Shown: positions 50,792-59,289, counted from the stretch's first letter. The stretch: DNA of 64,000 nucleotides from Bacteroidales bacterium UBA1374 (GCA_002305545.1 DBRG01000013.1:39427-103426); one strand, 5' to 3'. The notes: generated by a model from the sequence alone, not told the origin. Numbers and translations: made by a program.

Positions 50792-51217
50792 CTAATTTTG
50801 TTCTACATAATCCCTGCGGACCACAAATTTGGTGCTCACAGGCAGCTTCTGGGCGCCCAGCCGGAGGGCTTCCTTTGCAACTTCAAAGGGAACGCCTTCC
50901 ACTTCAATCAGGAGCCTGCCGGGAGTAACGGGGCAGACAAATCCTTCCGGAGCACCTTTCCCTTTACCCATACGGACTTCAGCAGGTTTCTTTGTAAAAG
51001 GCTTGTCCGGAAACACACGGATCCAGATCTGTCCTTCACGTTTCATATGACGTGTAACTGCCTGACGGGCGGCCTCAATCTGGTTGCCGGTCAGCCAGCA
51101 GGACTCCATTGTCTTGATTCCGAAAGAACCAAAGGCAAGCTGGGTTCCTCTCTGGGCAATCCCTTTCATACGGCCTTTCTGTTGCCTTCTGAACTTGGTT
51201 TTTTTAGGTTGTAACAT
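50792..51217 (-). CDS. rplP: Ribosomal protein L16, first gene of this cluster
   Basis: 141 residues. MLQPKKTKFRRQQKGRMKG, FGSFGIKTMESCWLTGNQIEAARQ (in part) and RMGKGKGAPEGFVCPV are canonical. It organises the 50S A-site region. Normally rpsC is immediately upstream; here a 130-nt non-coding leader and a promoter are found instead, and beyond them a dipeptidase gene. Confidence 0.98.
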   Translation of the reverse strand: MLQPKKTKFRRQQKGRMKGIAQRGTQLAFGSFGIKTMESCWLTGNQIEAARQAVTRHMKREGQIWIRVFPDKPFTKKPAEVRMGKGKGAPEGFVCPVTPGRLLIEVEGVPFEVAKEALRLGAQKLPVSTKFVVRRDYVEQN

Positions 51218-51377
51218 TGCTTTTTTCTAAACGTTTAACGTAACGTAAAATATGGTTTGTTGCTTCGGTGCTAATTCAGTGGGGTTCACTTTGTAACCCT
51301 TTGTCTTGCAATTTGTTAGAAACAATCTGCTCTAAAATTGCGGGTTGCAAAGATAGAACTTAATTTCTGATTTACAA
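51218..51377 (-). promoter_or_regulatory. Promoter and structured leader of the rplP-rplQ operon
   Basis: Minus-strand TATCTTTG (51355-51348) is preceded by TTTTTG at a 19-nt spacing, a full Bacteroidota promoter. The predicted leader is about 125 nt. It can form GCAATTT/AAATTGC and GGGTT/AACCC hairpins in its first half, followed by an A/T-rich region before the rplP ATG. A ribosomal-protein autoregulatory site is a reasonable guess, not shown. Confidence 0.7.
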
Positions 51378-51406
51378 AAATTTATGAACAATGAAATTGA
51401 AAAATG

Positions 51407-52465
51407 TTAGAAACTGCCTGCATTCCGGGCGACCTCCTCCATCAAACGCAAAACATTGCCACCCCACAATTTGTCAATTTCATCTTCTGTGTATCCCTGT
51501 TCAAGCAGTGCCTTGGTTATAGCCTTCATCTTCCCCATGTCTTCAACACCCACGATGCCTCCCCCTCCGTCAAAATCACTGCCGATTCCCACATGCTCGA
51601 TTCCCACCAGGTCTACCACATATTTAATATGTTCCATCAGGTGCTCAAGCCCTACTTCTGCCTTGGGCTGGAATGAAAGAAAATACCGGCCTACGGAAAT
51701 CTGTATCAGACCTCCTTTTCCTGCAATGGCAAGGATTTCTTCATCTGTAAGGTTTCTTGGGATCTCTTTCAGGTTATAGACTCCGGAATGACTGGCCATT
51801 ACGGGTGTGTGGCTTGCCTGCACAGCCTGAAGGCATGTTTTGCGCGATGCATGGGAAACATCCACTATCATTCCCAGGCGGTTCATTTCCTGAATGACCC
51901 GGTAGCCAAAAGGTGAAAGTCCTCCGTGAATTTCCAGGCTGTCCATTGCAGCATCGGCTACACAGTTGTTGCCATTGTGGGTAAGGCCTATCATTCTGAC
52001 ACCCGTCCTGTAATAATGCTCCACCAGTGAGATGTCCTGACCCAGGCAATAGGCATTTTCTATGGAAAGCAACATGGCTGCCCTGCCCTGCTCCTTAAGT
52101 GCCTTAACATCCCCGGCGCTGTAGGCCACACCCCCCAGCTGCTCATGTTCTGCTGCAAACCTGTGCAATGACCGCAGCATGCTGTCGGCCAAATATTTCG
52201 CCCTATCATGGCCCTCCGGGGTACATGGTCCCTGTTCCTGGTAGGCCGAGAAAAAAGCCGCGTCCAGGCGGCCTTTTTTCATCAGTTCAAAGGAAACCTG
52301 GCCTTTTGTCACCGTGGATCGCCGTTGGGGAAAAGCCAGCGCCATGGCAAAATCATTGTGCGTATCCACGGACAGGATGGAATCATGCAGTCGTTCAACC
52401 TTAATGTCCAGAGAATCAGTTGTGGGAGGTTGAGCCAGCAGACAGAAAAGAAAAAGAAGTTTCAT
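51407..52465 (-). CDS. Membrane dipeptidase (peptidase M19 family), exported
   Basis: 352 residues with a short signal peptide (MKLLFLFCLLAQ). Renal-dipeptidase zinc ligands: DTHND (about 35-39), the bridging Glu in LLSIENAYCLG, and VDVSHASRKT plus MASHSGVYNL with two His; IGSDFDGGGG follows. The family cleaves dipeptides, including D-amino-acid ones, and some act on beta-lactams. It probably works in the periplasm on peptides from diet or wall turnover. The ATG is 4 nt after a TATATTTG box. Confidence 0.93.
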   Translation of the reverse strand: MKLLFLFCLLAQPPTTDSLDIKVERLHDSILSVDTHNDFAMALAFPQRRSTVTKGQVSFELMKKGRLDAAFFSAYQEQGPCTPEGHDRAKYLADSMLRSLHRFAAEHEQLGGVAYSAGDVKALKEQGRAAMLLSIENAYCLGQDISLVEHYYRTGVRMIGLTHNGNNCVADAAMDSLEIHGGLSPFGYRVIQEMNRLGMIVDVSHASRKTCLQAVQASHTPVMASHSGVYNLKEIPRNLTDEEILAIAGKGGLIQISVGRYFLSFQPKAEVGLEHLMEHIKYVVDLVGIEHVGIGSDFDGGGGIVGVEDMGKMKAITKALLEQGYTEDEIDKLWGGNVLRLMEEVARNAGSF

Positions 52466-52531
52466 CCTGCAAATATAGAACGTGAATCCTAATTTTGTTA
52501 CATTTGTGACAATATAAAGCTTGCCGTTCTT
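52466..52531. promoter_or_regulatory. Divergent promoter region, dipeptidase / signalling cassette
   Basis: Minus-strand TATATTTG (52477-52470) is 4 nt from the dipeptidase ATG; plus-strand TACATTTG (52499-52506) is 25 nt from ATG 52532. The boxes are 21 bp apart. The plus box is the only promoter seen for the five-gene cassette to 57820. Confidence 0.7.
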
Positions 52532-53488
52532 ATGAAACGTTATTTTTTACCTTTCCTTATCCTGCTAATGGTTACCCTTCCGGCCGTCGCCCAAAAGGAT
52601 ACTTACAGACTCCTCCTGCACTGGTATCCGCAGGCTCAGTTTGCAGGTTATTACTATGCCCAGGAAAAAGGTTTCTACAAAGAGCTTGGCCTGAACATAG
52701 AAATAATCCACGGGACAGTCACCACCCCGTCCTCCCATATCATCAAAACCGGAGATTTCGATTTTGCCACCCTCTGGCTCTCAACGGCCATGCAACTTAA
52801 AGAAGCAAAGGTGCCATTGCAGCTCCTTGCTCAGACCAACCAGAGTTCTGCCCTGATGCTTATAAGTCACAAAGGCAAGGGCGTGGACAGACTGGAAGAA
52901 TTCAACGGGAAAAAAATCGGCATATGGAGCGGGGATTTTGAACTGCAACCTCTAAGCCTGCTCAAAAGGAACAACATAGAGATGAATATCATAATCATCA
53001 ACAATTCCATCAACCTGTTTCTTCGCGGTGGTGTAGATGTATGTATGGCCATGTGGTACAACGAATACCATGAAATTCTCAGTGCCGGTGTCAGGGAAGA
53101 AGACCTGAACGTATTCCGCATGAGTGATTACGGAATGAATTTCCCCGAAGATGGAATCTATGTGAACGAAAAACTGGCCTGGAACCGACCCGGATTGTGT
53201 AAAAAATTTGTTGAAGCCTCAATACGTGGATGGATGGCCGCCTTTGATGACGTGGAAGGAACTCTTGATATTCTTGAAAAAGCCTGCAACAAAGCAGGGG
53301 TACCATTCAGCCGTGCACACCAGCGCTGGATGCTCAACTGCTTCCGCGAACTCCTGGTCCATCCCCGCACCAGGAAAATAGAAACGACGCTCCCGGTACA
53401 TGCATATAATTTTGTGGGATCTGTACTCTTGGAACGTAATTTCATCAAATCCATCCCTCCTTATGAAACATTCATCGCAAACCTTTAA
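52532..53488 (+). CDS. NMT1/THI5-like periplasmic binding protein without transporter genes
   Basis: 318 residues with a signal peptide (about 1-20, cleaved near AVAQ). The NMT1-type binding fold begins LHWYPQAQFAGYYYAQEKGFYKELGLNI, cited in part as WYPQAQFAGYYYAQEKGFY, then TGDFDFATLWLSTAMQL, LEEFNGKKIGIWSGDFELQ and GVDVCMAMWYNEYHEIL. Relatives bind thiamine precursors, nitrate, taurine or aromatic compounds for ABC importers. No permease or ATPase gene is adjacent. Instead the next gene is a histidine kinase that starts 26 bp inside this one. A role as a ligand-sensing partner of that kinase is inferred. Confidence 0.88.
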   Translation: MKRYFLPFLILLMVTLPAVAQKDTYRLLLHWYPQAQFAGYYYAQEKGFYKELGLNIEIIHGTVTTPSSHIIKTGDFDFATLWLSTAMQLKEAKVPLQLLAQTNQSSALMLISHKGKGVDRLEEFNGKKIGIWSGDFELQPLSLLKRNNIEMNIIIINNSINLFLRGGVDVCMAMWYNEYHEILSAGVREEDLNVFRMSDYGMNFPEDGIYVNEKLAWNRPGLCKKFVEASIRGWMAAFDDVEGTLDILEKACNKAGVPFSRAHQRWMLNCFRELLVHPRTRKIETTLPVHAYNFVGSVLLERNFIKSIPPYETFIANL

Positions 53489-55535
53489 AAAAAGGAAAAG
53501 CATATCCTACACCATCGCCAGGTATGTGTTTGCCGGAACAGTCGTGATCCTTGTCATTATCCTGGGACTGAACTACACCTCCTCCAAAAAACACATGACG
53601 TCCGTGATCCTGGAAAAAGCACAACACCAGGCAGAGGAATTTGCCGGAAACATCAACCAGGTTTTTGCCTCAGCGCAGAGGATTCCCACCGTGATGGCCT
53701 CACAGCTGAACCAGATGGAAGACTGGTCTTCACAGGACCTTAGCCGTATGCTGGAATCCATGCTCATGGAAAACCCCGATGTTTTTGGAGCCACCATTGC
53801 CTTTGAACCCGGCATGTACAAAGGCATGCCACAGATGGCACCTTATGCCTACAGAGAAGATTCTGTTGTGAAATCCACGCTTCTATTTGAAGGTGGAAAC
53901 AATTATTTTATGGAAGACTGGTATATTATACCGGTGCAATTGCAGGAGCCCTACTGGTCCGATCCGTATTACGAAACTTCAGCCGGCCAGGAGGATGTGC
54001 TCATGATAACTTATTCTGTCCCATTTTTCACACAACGGGACGGTAAGCGGGTGGTCGCCGGTGTAACAACTGTGGATATTTCACTCCTCTGGATCAACAA
54101 CCTTATGGAATCCCTGGCTGTATACCAGACCGGTTACGGTTTTTTGATCACCAACAGCGGCCGGTATGTGTATCACCCCGACCAGCGCCTGCGGATGAAC
54201 GAAACCACCTTTTCTGCCATGGACGACTGGATTGTAAGCAATAAAGACCTTTCCACGGCAGAAGCAGACACCATCCGCAACCAGCAGTTCAACGTCTACC
54301 GAAAAATGCTGGCCGGGGAAAGCGGCCTTTTTATGGACTCCTTTATGTTCCCCGATTGGGAAGAAAAAGCCTGGTTCGCTTATGTGCCCATCCGTGCAAA
54401 CCAATGGTCGCTGGCCCTGATTTATCCGCGGGACGAGGCACTTGCCGAGGTGCGCAGCCTGAACACCATCCTGATCCTGGTGGGTCTGTTTTCACTCTTT
54501 GTTTTATTCGGATTTGTCTTTATTGTTACCAGGGTGCTGACTCTGCCCATAGTGAAGCTCACACGCTATACCAAATCTGTTGCTGAAAGTGGCGACTACA
54601 CCAGGAACGTACCCGAATTGTCTTCGAACGATGAAATTGGCGAACTGGCCAATTCCTTCTCCGTTATGATGCATGAAATCGACCAGGCGCAAAAAACACT
54701 GGAAGACCGTGTTAAGGAACGTACCGCACAGCTGGTAGAAGCACAGGACTTACTGGTCCAGTCGGAAAAAATGGCTTCCCTGGGACAACTGACAGCCGGT
54801 GTTGCCCATGAGATCAAAAATCCGCTCAATTTCATCAATAACTTTTCGGAATTATCCGTAGATCTTACAAAAGAGCTCAAAGAAGCACTTACTCCGGTAG
54901 CCATGAATGAAAACGACAAATCCTATGTCAACGAGATCCTGGGGGATTTGTCCATGAACGCTGAAAAGATTCTGGAGCATGGTAAACGTGCCGACAGCAT
55001 AGTCAAGGGAATGCTGCTTCATTCACGGGGCAAGAGCGGCGAGTTCCAGCTTACCGATATCAACAACATGCTTACCGAGGACATAGCCCTGGGATACCAC
55101 GGCATGAGGGCGCAGGACAACTCGTTCAACATCACCATTGAGGAAGATCTGGCAAAAGACCTTCCCCAGATCAGCGTGGTCCCGCAGGATTTAAGCAGGG
55201 TATTCCTGAACATGATCAATAATGCTTGCTATTCTGTTAAGGACGCCGGTCCATCGAAACCTTCCGGGTGGATACCCACACTGCGGGTAAGCAGCCGCAA
55301 AGCGGGTAATTTTCTGGAAGTGCGTATCCGTGATAACGGAAAAGGTATCTCTCCCGAAAACATCAAAAAGATATTCGATCCTTTCTTTACAACAAAGCCT
55401 GCAGGTAAAGGAACAGGACTCGGTCTGTCACTCAGTTACGATATTGTTGTAAAGGTGCACGGAGGGCAAATACAAGTTGAATCGACACCCGGCGAATATG
55501 CAGAGTTCATAGTAATAATCCCCATAAAACAATAA
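53463..55535 (+). CDS. dCache sensor histidine kinase
   Basis: 690 residues from ATG 53463; an upstream in-frame start would run through the binding-protein gene without adding a domain. TM1 about 19-38; a periplasmic dCache domain about 45-330 (hallmark EPYWSDPYYE at about 162-171); TM2 about 335-357; HAMP about 358-410; a coiled coil; HisKA with phospho-acceptor His449 in GVAHEIKNPLNF; and a HATPase (NMINNACYSV N-box, VRIRDNGKGISPENIKKIFDPFFTTK, GTGLGLSLSYDIV). The HEIKNPL H-box places it in the NtrB-like kinase class. It should phosphorylate the REC domain of the next protein. ATPase boxes are all intact. Confidence 0.93.
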   Translation: MKHSSQTFKKRKSISYTIARYVFAGTVVILVIILGLNYTSSKKHMTSVILEKAQHQAEEFAGNINQVFASAQRIPTVMASQLNQMEDWSSQDLSRMLESMLMENPDVFGATIAFEPGMYKGMPQMAPYAYREDSVVKSTLLFEGGNNYFMEDWYIIPVQLQEPYWSDPYYETSAGQEDVLMITYSVPFFTQRDGKRVVAGVTTVDISLLWINNLMESLAVYQTGYGFLITNSGRYVYHPDQRLRMNETTFSAMDDWIVSNKDLSTAEADTIRNQQFNVYRKMLAGESGLFMDSFMFPDWEEKAWFAYVPIRANQWSLALIYPRDEALAEVRSLNTILILVGLFSLFVLFGFVFIVTRVLTLPIVKLTRYTKSVAESGDYTRNVPELSSNDEIGELANSFSVMMHEIDQAQKTLEDRVKERTAQLVEAQDLLVQSEKMASLGQLTAGVAHEIKNPLNFINNFSELSVDLTKELKEALTPVAMNENDKSYVNEILGDLSMNAEKILEHGKRADSIVKGMLLHSRGKSGEFQLTDINNMLTEDIALGYHGMRAQDNSFNITIEEDLAKDLPQISVVPQDLSRVFLNMINNACYSVKDAGPSKPSGWIPTLRVSSRKAGNFLEVRIRDNGKGISPENIKKIFDPFFTTKPAGKGTGLGLSLSYDIVVKVHGGQIQVESTPGEYAEFIVIIPIKQ

Positions 55536-55541
55536 TAATTC

Positions 55542-56723
55542 ATGGCAGCAGAAAAGATTTTAGTGGTAGATGACGAAACAGATCTCCAATATGTGATCAA
55601 CCAGAAATTCAGGCGACAGATCCGTAACGGGCAGTATGAGTTTCATTTTGCCTTCAATGGGCTGGAAGCCCTGGCCAAACTTATAGAGGTACCCGATATC
55701 GGGGTAATCCTGAGCGATATCAATATGCCCGAGATGGATGGCCTGACCTTGTTGAGCAAGGTGCGGGAATTGAAAAACCCGTTGCTCAAGACTGTGATTT
55801 GTTCTGCTTACGGCGATATGGATAATATCCGAACGGCCATGAATCGGGGTGCCTTCGATTTCGTGACCAAACCAGTCGATTTCAATGATTTGGAAATCAC
55901 CCTGGAAAAGACTATCGGGGAATTGAACATTGTCAGGGAAGGACTTGCCTACCATGACAAACTCCTCTCTATCGAGCATGACCTGATGGTGGCCCGTGAA
56001 ATACAAAGGGCCATCATGCCCAAGCCCATCCCCGGTCTGGAATGGGCTGATATTGACGGATCCATGGAGGCTGCCAGACAGATAGGAGGCGATTTCTATG
56101 ATTATTTCATGATGGATGATCACCGTGTTGGATTTGTAATAGGTGACGTGTCCGGGAAAGGCATACCGGCCGCTATCTTTATGGCTGTGAGCAGGACCCT
56201 GATCAGGGCAACAGGGCTCAAGGGCATGTCCCCAAAGGATTGCATGAACTATGTCAACCACTTGTTGTGTACAGAAAGCGTAAATTCCATGTTCGTAACC
56301 GTGTTCTACGGAATGCTGGACCTGGAAACAGATACGCTCCATTATGTAAATGCTGGGCACAACCCTCCCGTACTACTGCGTCACGACGGCAGCACAGAGG
56401 TGTTTCCCGTTACCGATAACATTGTACTGGGCGTTTATGACGGTTATTCATTCAAGACCAACAGTATCCCTTTCCACAAAGACGATACGCTGGTCATGTA
56501 TACAGACGGGGTGACCGAAGCGTTCAACCAGAAGCAGGAGGAATACGGGTTTGAGACGCTTCACACGTTGCTAAAGGAGAAGGTTCTCGGGAATAAGGAG
56601 GTTATGGATGGGAAAGATGCTCCGGCACGGATCTGCCGGATCATTGCCGGTGATGTAGCCCGCTTTGCCGGTGATGAAGAGCAAAGCGACGACATCACCA
56701 TCCTGGTTGTCAAACGAAATTAG
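55542..56723 (+). CDS. Response regulator with PP2C (SpoIIE/RsbU-type) phosphatase output
   Basis: 393 residues. REC domain (about 4-125) with acidic pocket VVDDETD, phospho-acceptor Asp59 (LSDINMPEMDG) and the Lys of FVTKPVD. A helical linker (about 128-160: EHDLMVAREIQRAIMPK) leads to a SpoIIE-type PP2C domain (about 165-392) with metal ligands in GGDFYDYF, GDVSGKGIPAA, YTDGVTEAF and EEQSDDITILV. Such proteins dephosphorylate a STAS anti-anti-sigma factor when the REC domain is phosphorylated. It lies 6 bp after the kinase gene and 9 bp before the RsbW-like gene. Confidence 0.95.
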   Translation: MAAEKILVVDDETDLQYVINQKFRRQIRNGQYEFHFAFNGLEALAKLIEVPDIGVILSDINMPEMDGLTLLSKVRELKNPLLKTVICSAYGDMDNIRTAMNRGAFDFVTKPVDFNDLEITLEKTIGELNIVREGLAYHDKLLSIEHDLMVAREIQRAIMPKPIPGLEWADIDGSMEAARQIGGDFYDYFMMDDHRVGFVIGDVSGKGIPAAIFMAVSRTLIRATGLKGMSPKDCMNYVNHLLCTESVNSMFVTVFYGMLDLETDTLHYVNAGHNPPVLLRHDGSTEVFPVTDNIVLGVYDGYSFKTNSIPFHKDDTLVMYTDGVTEAFNQKQEEYGFETLHTLLKEKVLGNKEVMDGKDAPARICRIIAGDVARFAGDEEQSDDITILVVKRN

Positions 56724-56732
56724 GATACCCTC

Positions 56733-57146
56733 ATGAAACGAACACTGGAACTAGAGAATCAGCTGTCCGCCTTGTCCCGGTTACTTGATATCACGGGCGA
56801 TTTCCTTGATGCAAACAAGGTTCCGGTTCCTGTTCAATTTAAAATCAAACTCATCCTGGACGAGATCTTCAGCAACATTGTCTCTTATGGTTACCTGCCC
56901 CAGGATCCACCCGACACCGTACTTATCGAGATGTGCATCAAGGGAGGAAAGTTCACCGCCACCATCAACGACGGGGGACGGCCCTTCAACCCGCTGGAAT
57001 ACGACATGGTGGATACCAGCCTCCCTGCCGAGGAAAGGCCTATCGGCGGGCTTGGGATCCACCTTATACGAAACCTGGCTGGAGAACTTGCTTACGAGAG
57101 AAAAGAAAACAGGAACGTTTTTTGCTTCTCCATAGAGATTGGATGA
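56733..57146 (+). CDS. RsbW-like serine kinase / anti-sigma-type GHKL protein
   Basis: 137 residues, a single HATPase_c fold: N-box LDEIFSNIVSYGY (about 42-54), G1 box INDGGRPFNP, and G2-like GGLGIHLIRN. It resembles RsbW and SpoIIAB, which phosphorylate a STAS partner or hold a sigma factor. No STAS protein or sigma factor is encoded in the window, so the target is elsewhere or different. The stop overlaps the next ATG (ATGA). Confidence 0.9.
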   Translation: MKRTLELENQLSALSRLLDITGDFLDANKVPVPVQFKIKLILDEIFSNIVSYGYLPQDPPDTVLIEMCIKGGKFTATINDGGRPFNPLEYDMVDTSLPAEERPIGGLGIHLIRNLAGELAYERKENRNVFCFSIEIG

Positions 57147-57820
57147 AAACAAAACTTACCATCGCGTCATTAGTCCTATACCTTCTGGCCCCTTTGTGCC
57201 TGCAGGCACAGACGGCTAAAACATCAAAAGGGTATCTTATGGGTTACGTCGTAGAAAACGGTGATACCCTGTTCATAGCCTCCATACCCGACCTGCACAT
57301 ATACAAGCGGGACAAGAAGAAAAGCGACCGCGAATGGAGGGAATATTACAGGACCGTTCACAATTTTGCCCGTGCCTACCCCTTTGCGCTACAGGCCAGG
57401 GAACGCATGGACAGGACGGACAGTATTCTGGAAGTCAGCAACTTCTCCCCAAGGGAACGGGAACGTTTCCTGGAAAAAACCGAACGTGATCTTTTTGCCG
57501 AATTTGAAGCCCCCCTCAGAAAACTGACTTTCACCCAGGGCCGTATCCTGCTCCGCCTGATTGACCGTGAACTTGGCCAGACAAGCTATGCCGTGGTGAG
57601 AAGTTACCGGGGCGGACTGACCGCCTCGTTCTGGCAGGGGGTCGCGCGCATTTTCGGAGCCGATATGAAAAAGCCTTATGACAAGTACGGCGAAGACAAA
57701 TTACTTGAAGAATTAGTGCGCATGTACCACGACGGGCGCTTTTATTATCTCTATTTCTCCCTTTTCGGTCCCCCCAAAGATCCCAATATCTCCCCTTACG
57801 GGACCAGATGGGCCAACTGA
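57143..57820 (+). CDS. DUF4294 exported protein, last gene of the signalling cassette
   Basis: 225 residues with a signal peptide (about 1-23, cleaved near LQAQ). The DUF4294 domain has VVENGDTLFIASIPDLHIYK near the start and RQGRILLRLIDRELGQTSY-like FTQGRILLRLIDRELGQTSY in the middle, then a basic GLTASFWQGVARIFG. The family is restricted largely to Bacteroidota and has no known function. ATG 57143 is chosen because it overlaps the RsbW-like stop and starts the signal peptide. The last 108 bp overlap the convergent lpxH gene, the largest overlap in the window. Confidence 0.85.
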   Translation: MKTKLTIASLVLYLLAPLCLQAQTAKTSKGYLMGYVVENGDTLFIASIPDLHIYKRDKKKSDREWREYYRTVHNFARAYPFALQARERMDRTDSILEVSNFSPRERERFLEKTERDLFAEFEAPLRKLTFTQGRILLRLIDRELGQTSYAVVRSYRGGLTASFWQGVARIFGADMKKPYDKYGEDKLLEELVRMYHDGRFYYLYFSLFGPPKDPNISPYGTRWAN

Positions 57821-58486
57821 CAACCAGTCTTCCAGCACAACCAGTTCTCCGCCTCCGGGCAGGGGACGGCGTACTGACTGGTGTATGTGCCCGGCAATAC
57901 AGAAATCGACCGGACGATCGTATGTGGCGGCATATTGGTATATGGGCTCTTCCAGGCTTCTGCCCGAGGGACCCAATGTGTGATTGTCCCTGTTCCAGAC
58001 CGACCATTTCCGGGCAAGGGCAAATGCCCAGCGGGGATGTATGCAGCTGAACAGGACCTGAAGGACCCTGTTGTGAAACATCTTGTGCAACACGCGGCTT
58101 TTGAAGGGATGGCGACCCATGCGGTGCCCGTGTGCCAGCAGAAAATCTTTTCCCTCGAGCTTTATATACAATTCATTGCGATGAATCTGCATGCCCAGCT
58201 CCTGTTCCAGGTATCCGAAAGTCCACAGATCATGATTGCCCACAAAAAAATGTACCGGAATCCCACGGTCCCGCACACGTGCCAGCGCTCCCAGAGTACG
58301 GGTATAGCCTCTGGGAATCACATATTTGTATTCGTACCAGAAATCAAAGATATCCCCAAGCAGGAAAAGGCCGGCCGTATCCGGGCCAAGGCTGTCCAGG
58401 AAAGCGGTAAAGCGTGCTTCCCTGCCCGCCGGGTCTCCGTTCCTGAGGCCCAGATGAACATCGGCAACAAAATAATATTTGCTCAT
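57713..58486 (-). CDS. lpxH: UDP-2,3-diacylglucosamine diphosphatase
   Basis: 257 residues from ATG 58486 (MSKYYFVADVHLG). Calcineurin-like phosphoesterase motifs: DVHLG (Asp, His), LGDIFDFW, VGNHDLW, HGHRMGR and the C-terminal AGHIHQS. It makes lipid X in lipid A synthesis at the membrane surface. An in-frame codon 14 residues upstream lies before the -7 box and is rejected. The C-terminal ~35 residues (EDWLSVGP...) overlap the convergent DUF4294 gene, where the usual GDW reads EDW. uppP is directly upstream, overlapping by 4 bp. Confidence 0.9.
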   Translation of the reverse strand: MSKYYFVADVHLGLRNGDPAGREARFTAFLDSLGPDTAGLFLLGDIFDFWYEYKYVIPRGYTRTLGALARVRDRGIPVHFFVGNHDLWTFGYLEQELGMQIHRNELYIKLEGKDFLLAHGHRMGRHPFKSRVLHKMFHNRVLQVLFSCIHPRWAFALARKWSVWNRDNHTLGPSGRSLEEPIYQYAATYDRPVDFCIAGHIHQSVRRPLPGGGELVVLEDWLSVGPSGPVRGDIGIFGGTEKGEIEIIKAPVVVHAH

Positions 58487-59289
58487 AACAAAGGTACAAT
58501 CAGGCAGGAAAGTCCAGCCAACAGACAATATACCGCAAACCAGGTGAACTTAACCCTGCGTACAATAGAAATCATAAGCCGGCAGGCCAGCAGTCCCGAA
58601 ATAAAAGCAGCTGTAAAACCTATGGCTAGAGAAATAAATGGGATGCCGGTGCCGGCCTGGGCAAACCCCCCGGATATGATTTCCAGGAACGCCTCTCCCA
58701 ACACGGGGATCAGCACCATCAGGAAAGAGAACGGAGCCACCTTGTCTTTATCTCCGCCAAGCGACAGTCCGGTCGCGATGGTGGCCCCGGAGCGCGATAA
58801 TCCCGGTACAACCGCAAAGGCCTGGGCCACCCCTATCAGGAAGGCTTCCCGGTAGCCGATTGGACGGACCGAGCCTTTTTTCAGCCTCAGGGCCGAGAGC
58901 CACTGGGAAACTAACAGCAGCACCGAGGTCAGCAGCAACATCCAACCAACGAGTGTCAGTCCTCCGGTAAAAAGGGCCTCTACCCGTTCCTTGAAAAACA
59001 ATCCCACAACCAGGACAGGAATTGCAGAGAACAAAAGGCGGAGGGTCAGCCCTGTCGCAGGAGTAGCCCGGAAACGGAGCGTGTCTGAAACCATTTCCCA
59101 TATCTGTTTGCGAAAAACCACAATGGTACTCAGAACGGTTGCCAGATGCACCACAATCTCGAATGAGGCATCTTTTGTTTCAATACCAAAAAGTGTCTTT
59201 ACTATTACCAGATGTCCACTACTGCTGACCGGAAGAAACTCGGTCAGCCCCTGCAGCAGTCCAAGCGCCAGCGCCTCAAACCCGTTCAT
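58483..59289 (-). CDS. uppP: Undecaprenyl-diphosphatase (UppP/BacA)
   Basis: 268 residues, about eight helices. Conserved motifs: GLTEFLPVSSSGHLVI (about 15-30) and PGLSRSGATIATGL (about 160-173) with the catalytic Glu, Ser and Arg. It recycles undecaprenyl pyrophosphate to the lipid carrier at the outer face of the inner membrane. It overlaps DUF3098 by 14 bp. Confidence 0.97.
   Translation of the reverse strand: MNGFEALALGLLQGLTEFLPVSSSGHLVIVKTLFGIETKDASFEIVVHLATVLSTIVVFRKQIWEMVSDTLRFRATPATGLTLRLLFSAIPVLVVGLFFKERVEALFTGGLTLVGWMLLLTSVLLLVSQWLSALRLKKGSVRPIGYREAFLIGVAQAFAVVPGLSRSGATIATGLSLGGDKDKVAPFSFLMVLIPVLGEAFLEIISGGFAQAGTGIPFISLAIGFTAAFISGLLACRLMISIVRRVKFTWFAVYCLLAGLSCLIVPLL
58487..58496 (-). 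promoter_or_regulatory. -7 box inside the end of uppP, 2 nt before lpxH
   Basis: TACCTTTG (58496-58489) lies in the last codons of uppP and only 2 nt before the lpxH ATG; a TTG occurs 22 nt further upstream (58521-58519). If used, the mRNA would be leaderless. lpxH may also be read from the ftsX-uppP transcript. Confidence 0.5.

Noticed and set aside
52532..53488. Thiamine-precursor ABC importer
   Set aside because: Only the binding protein is present; neighbours are signalling genes, with no permease or ATPase, so an importer cannot be claimed.
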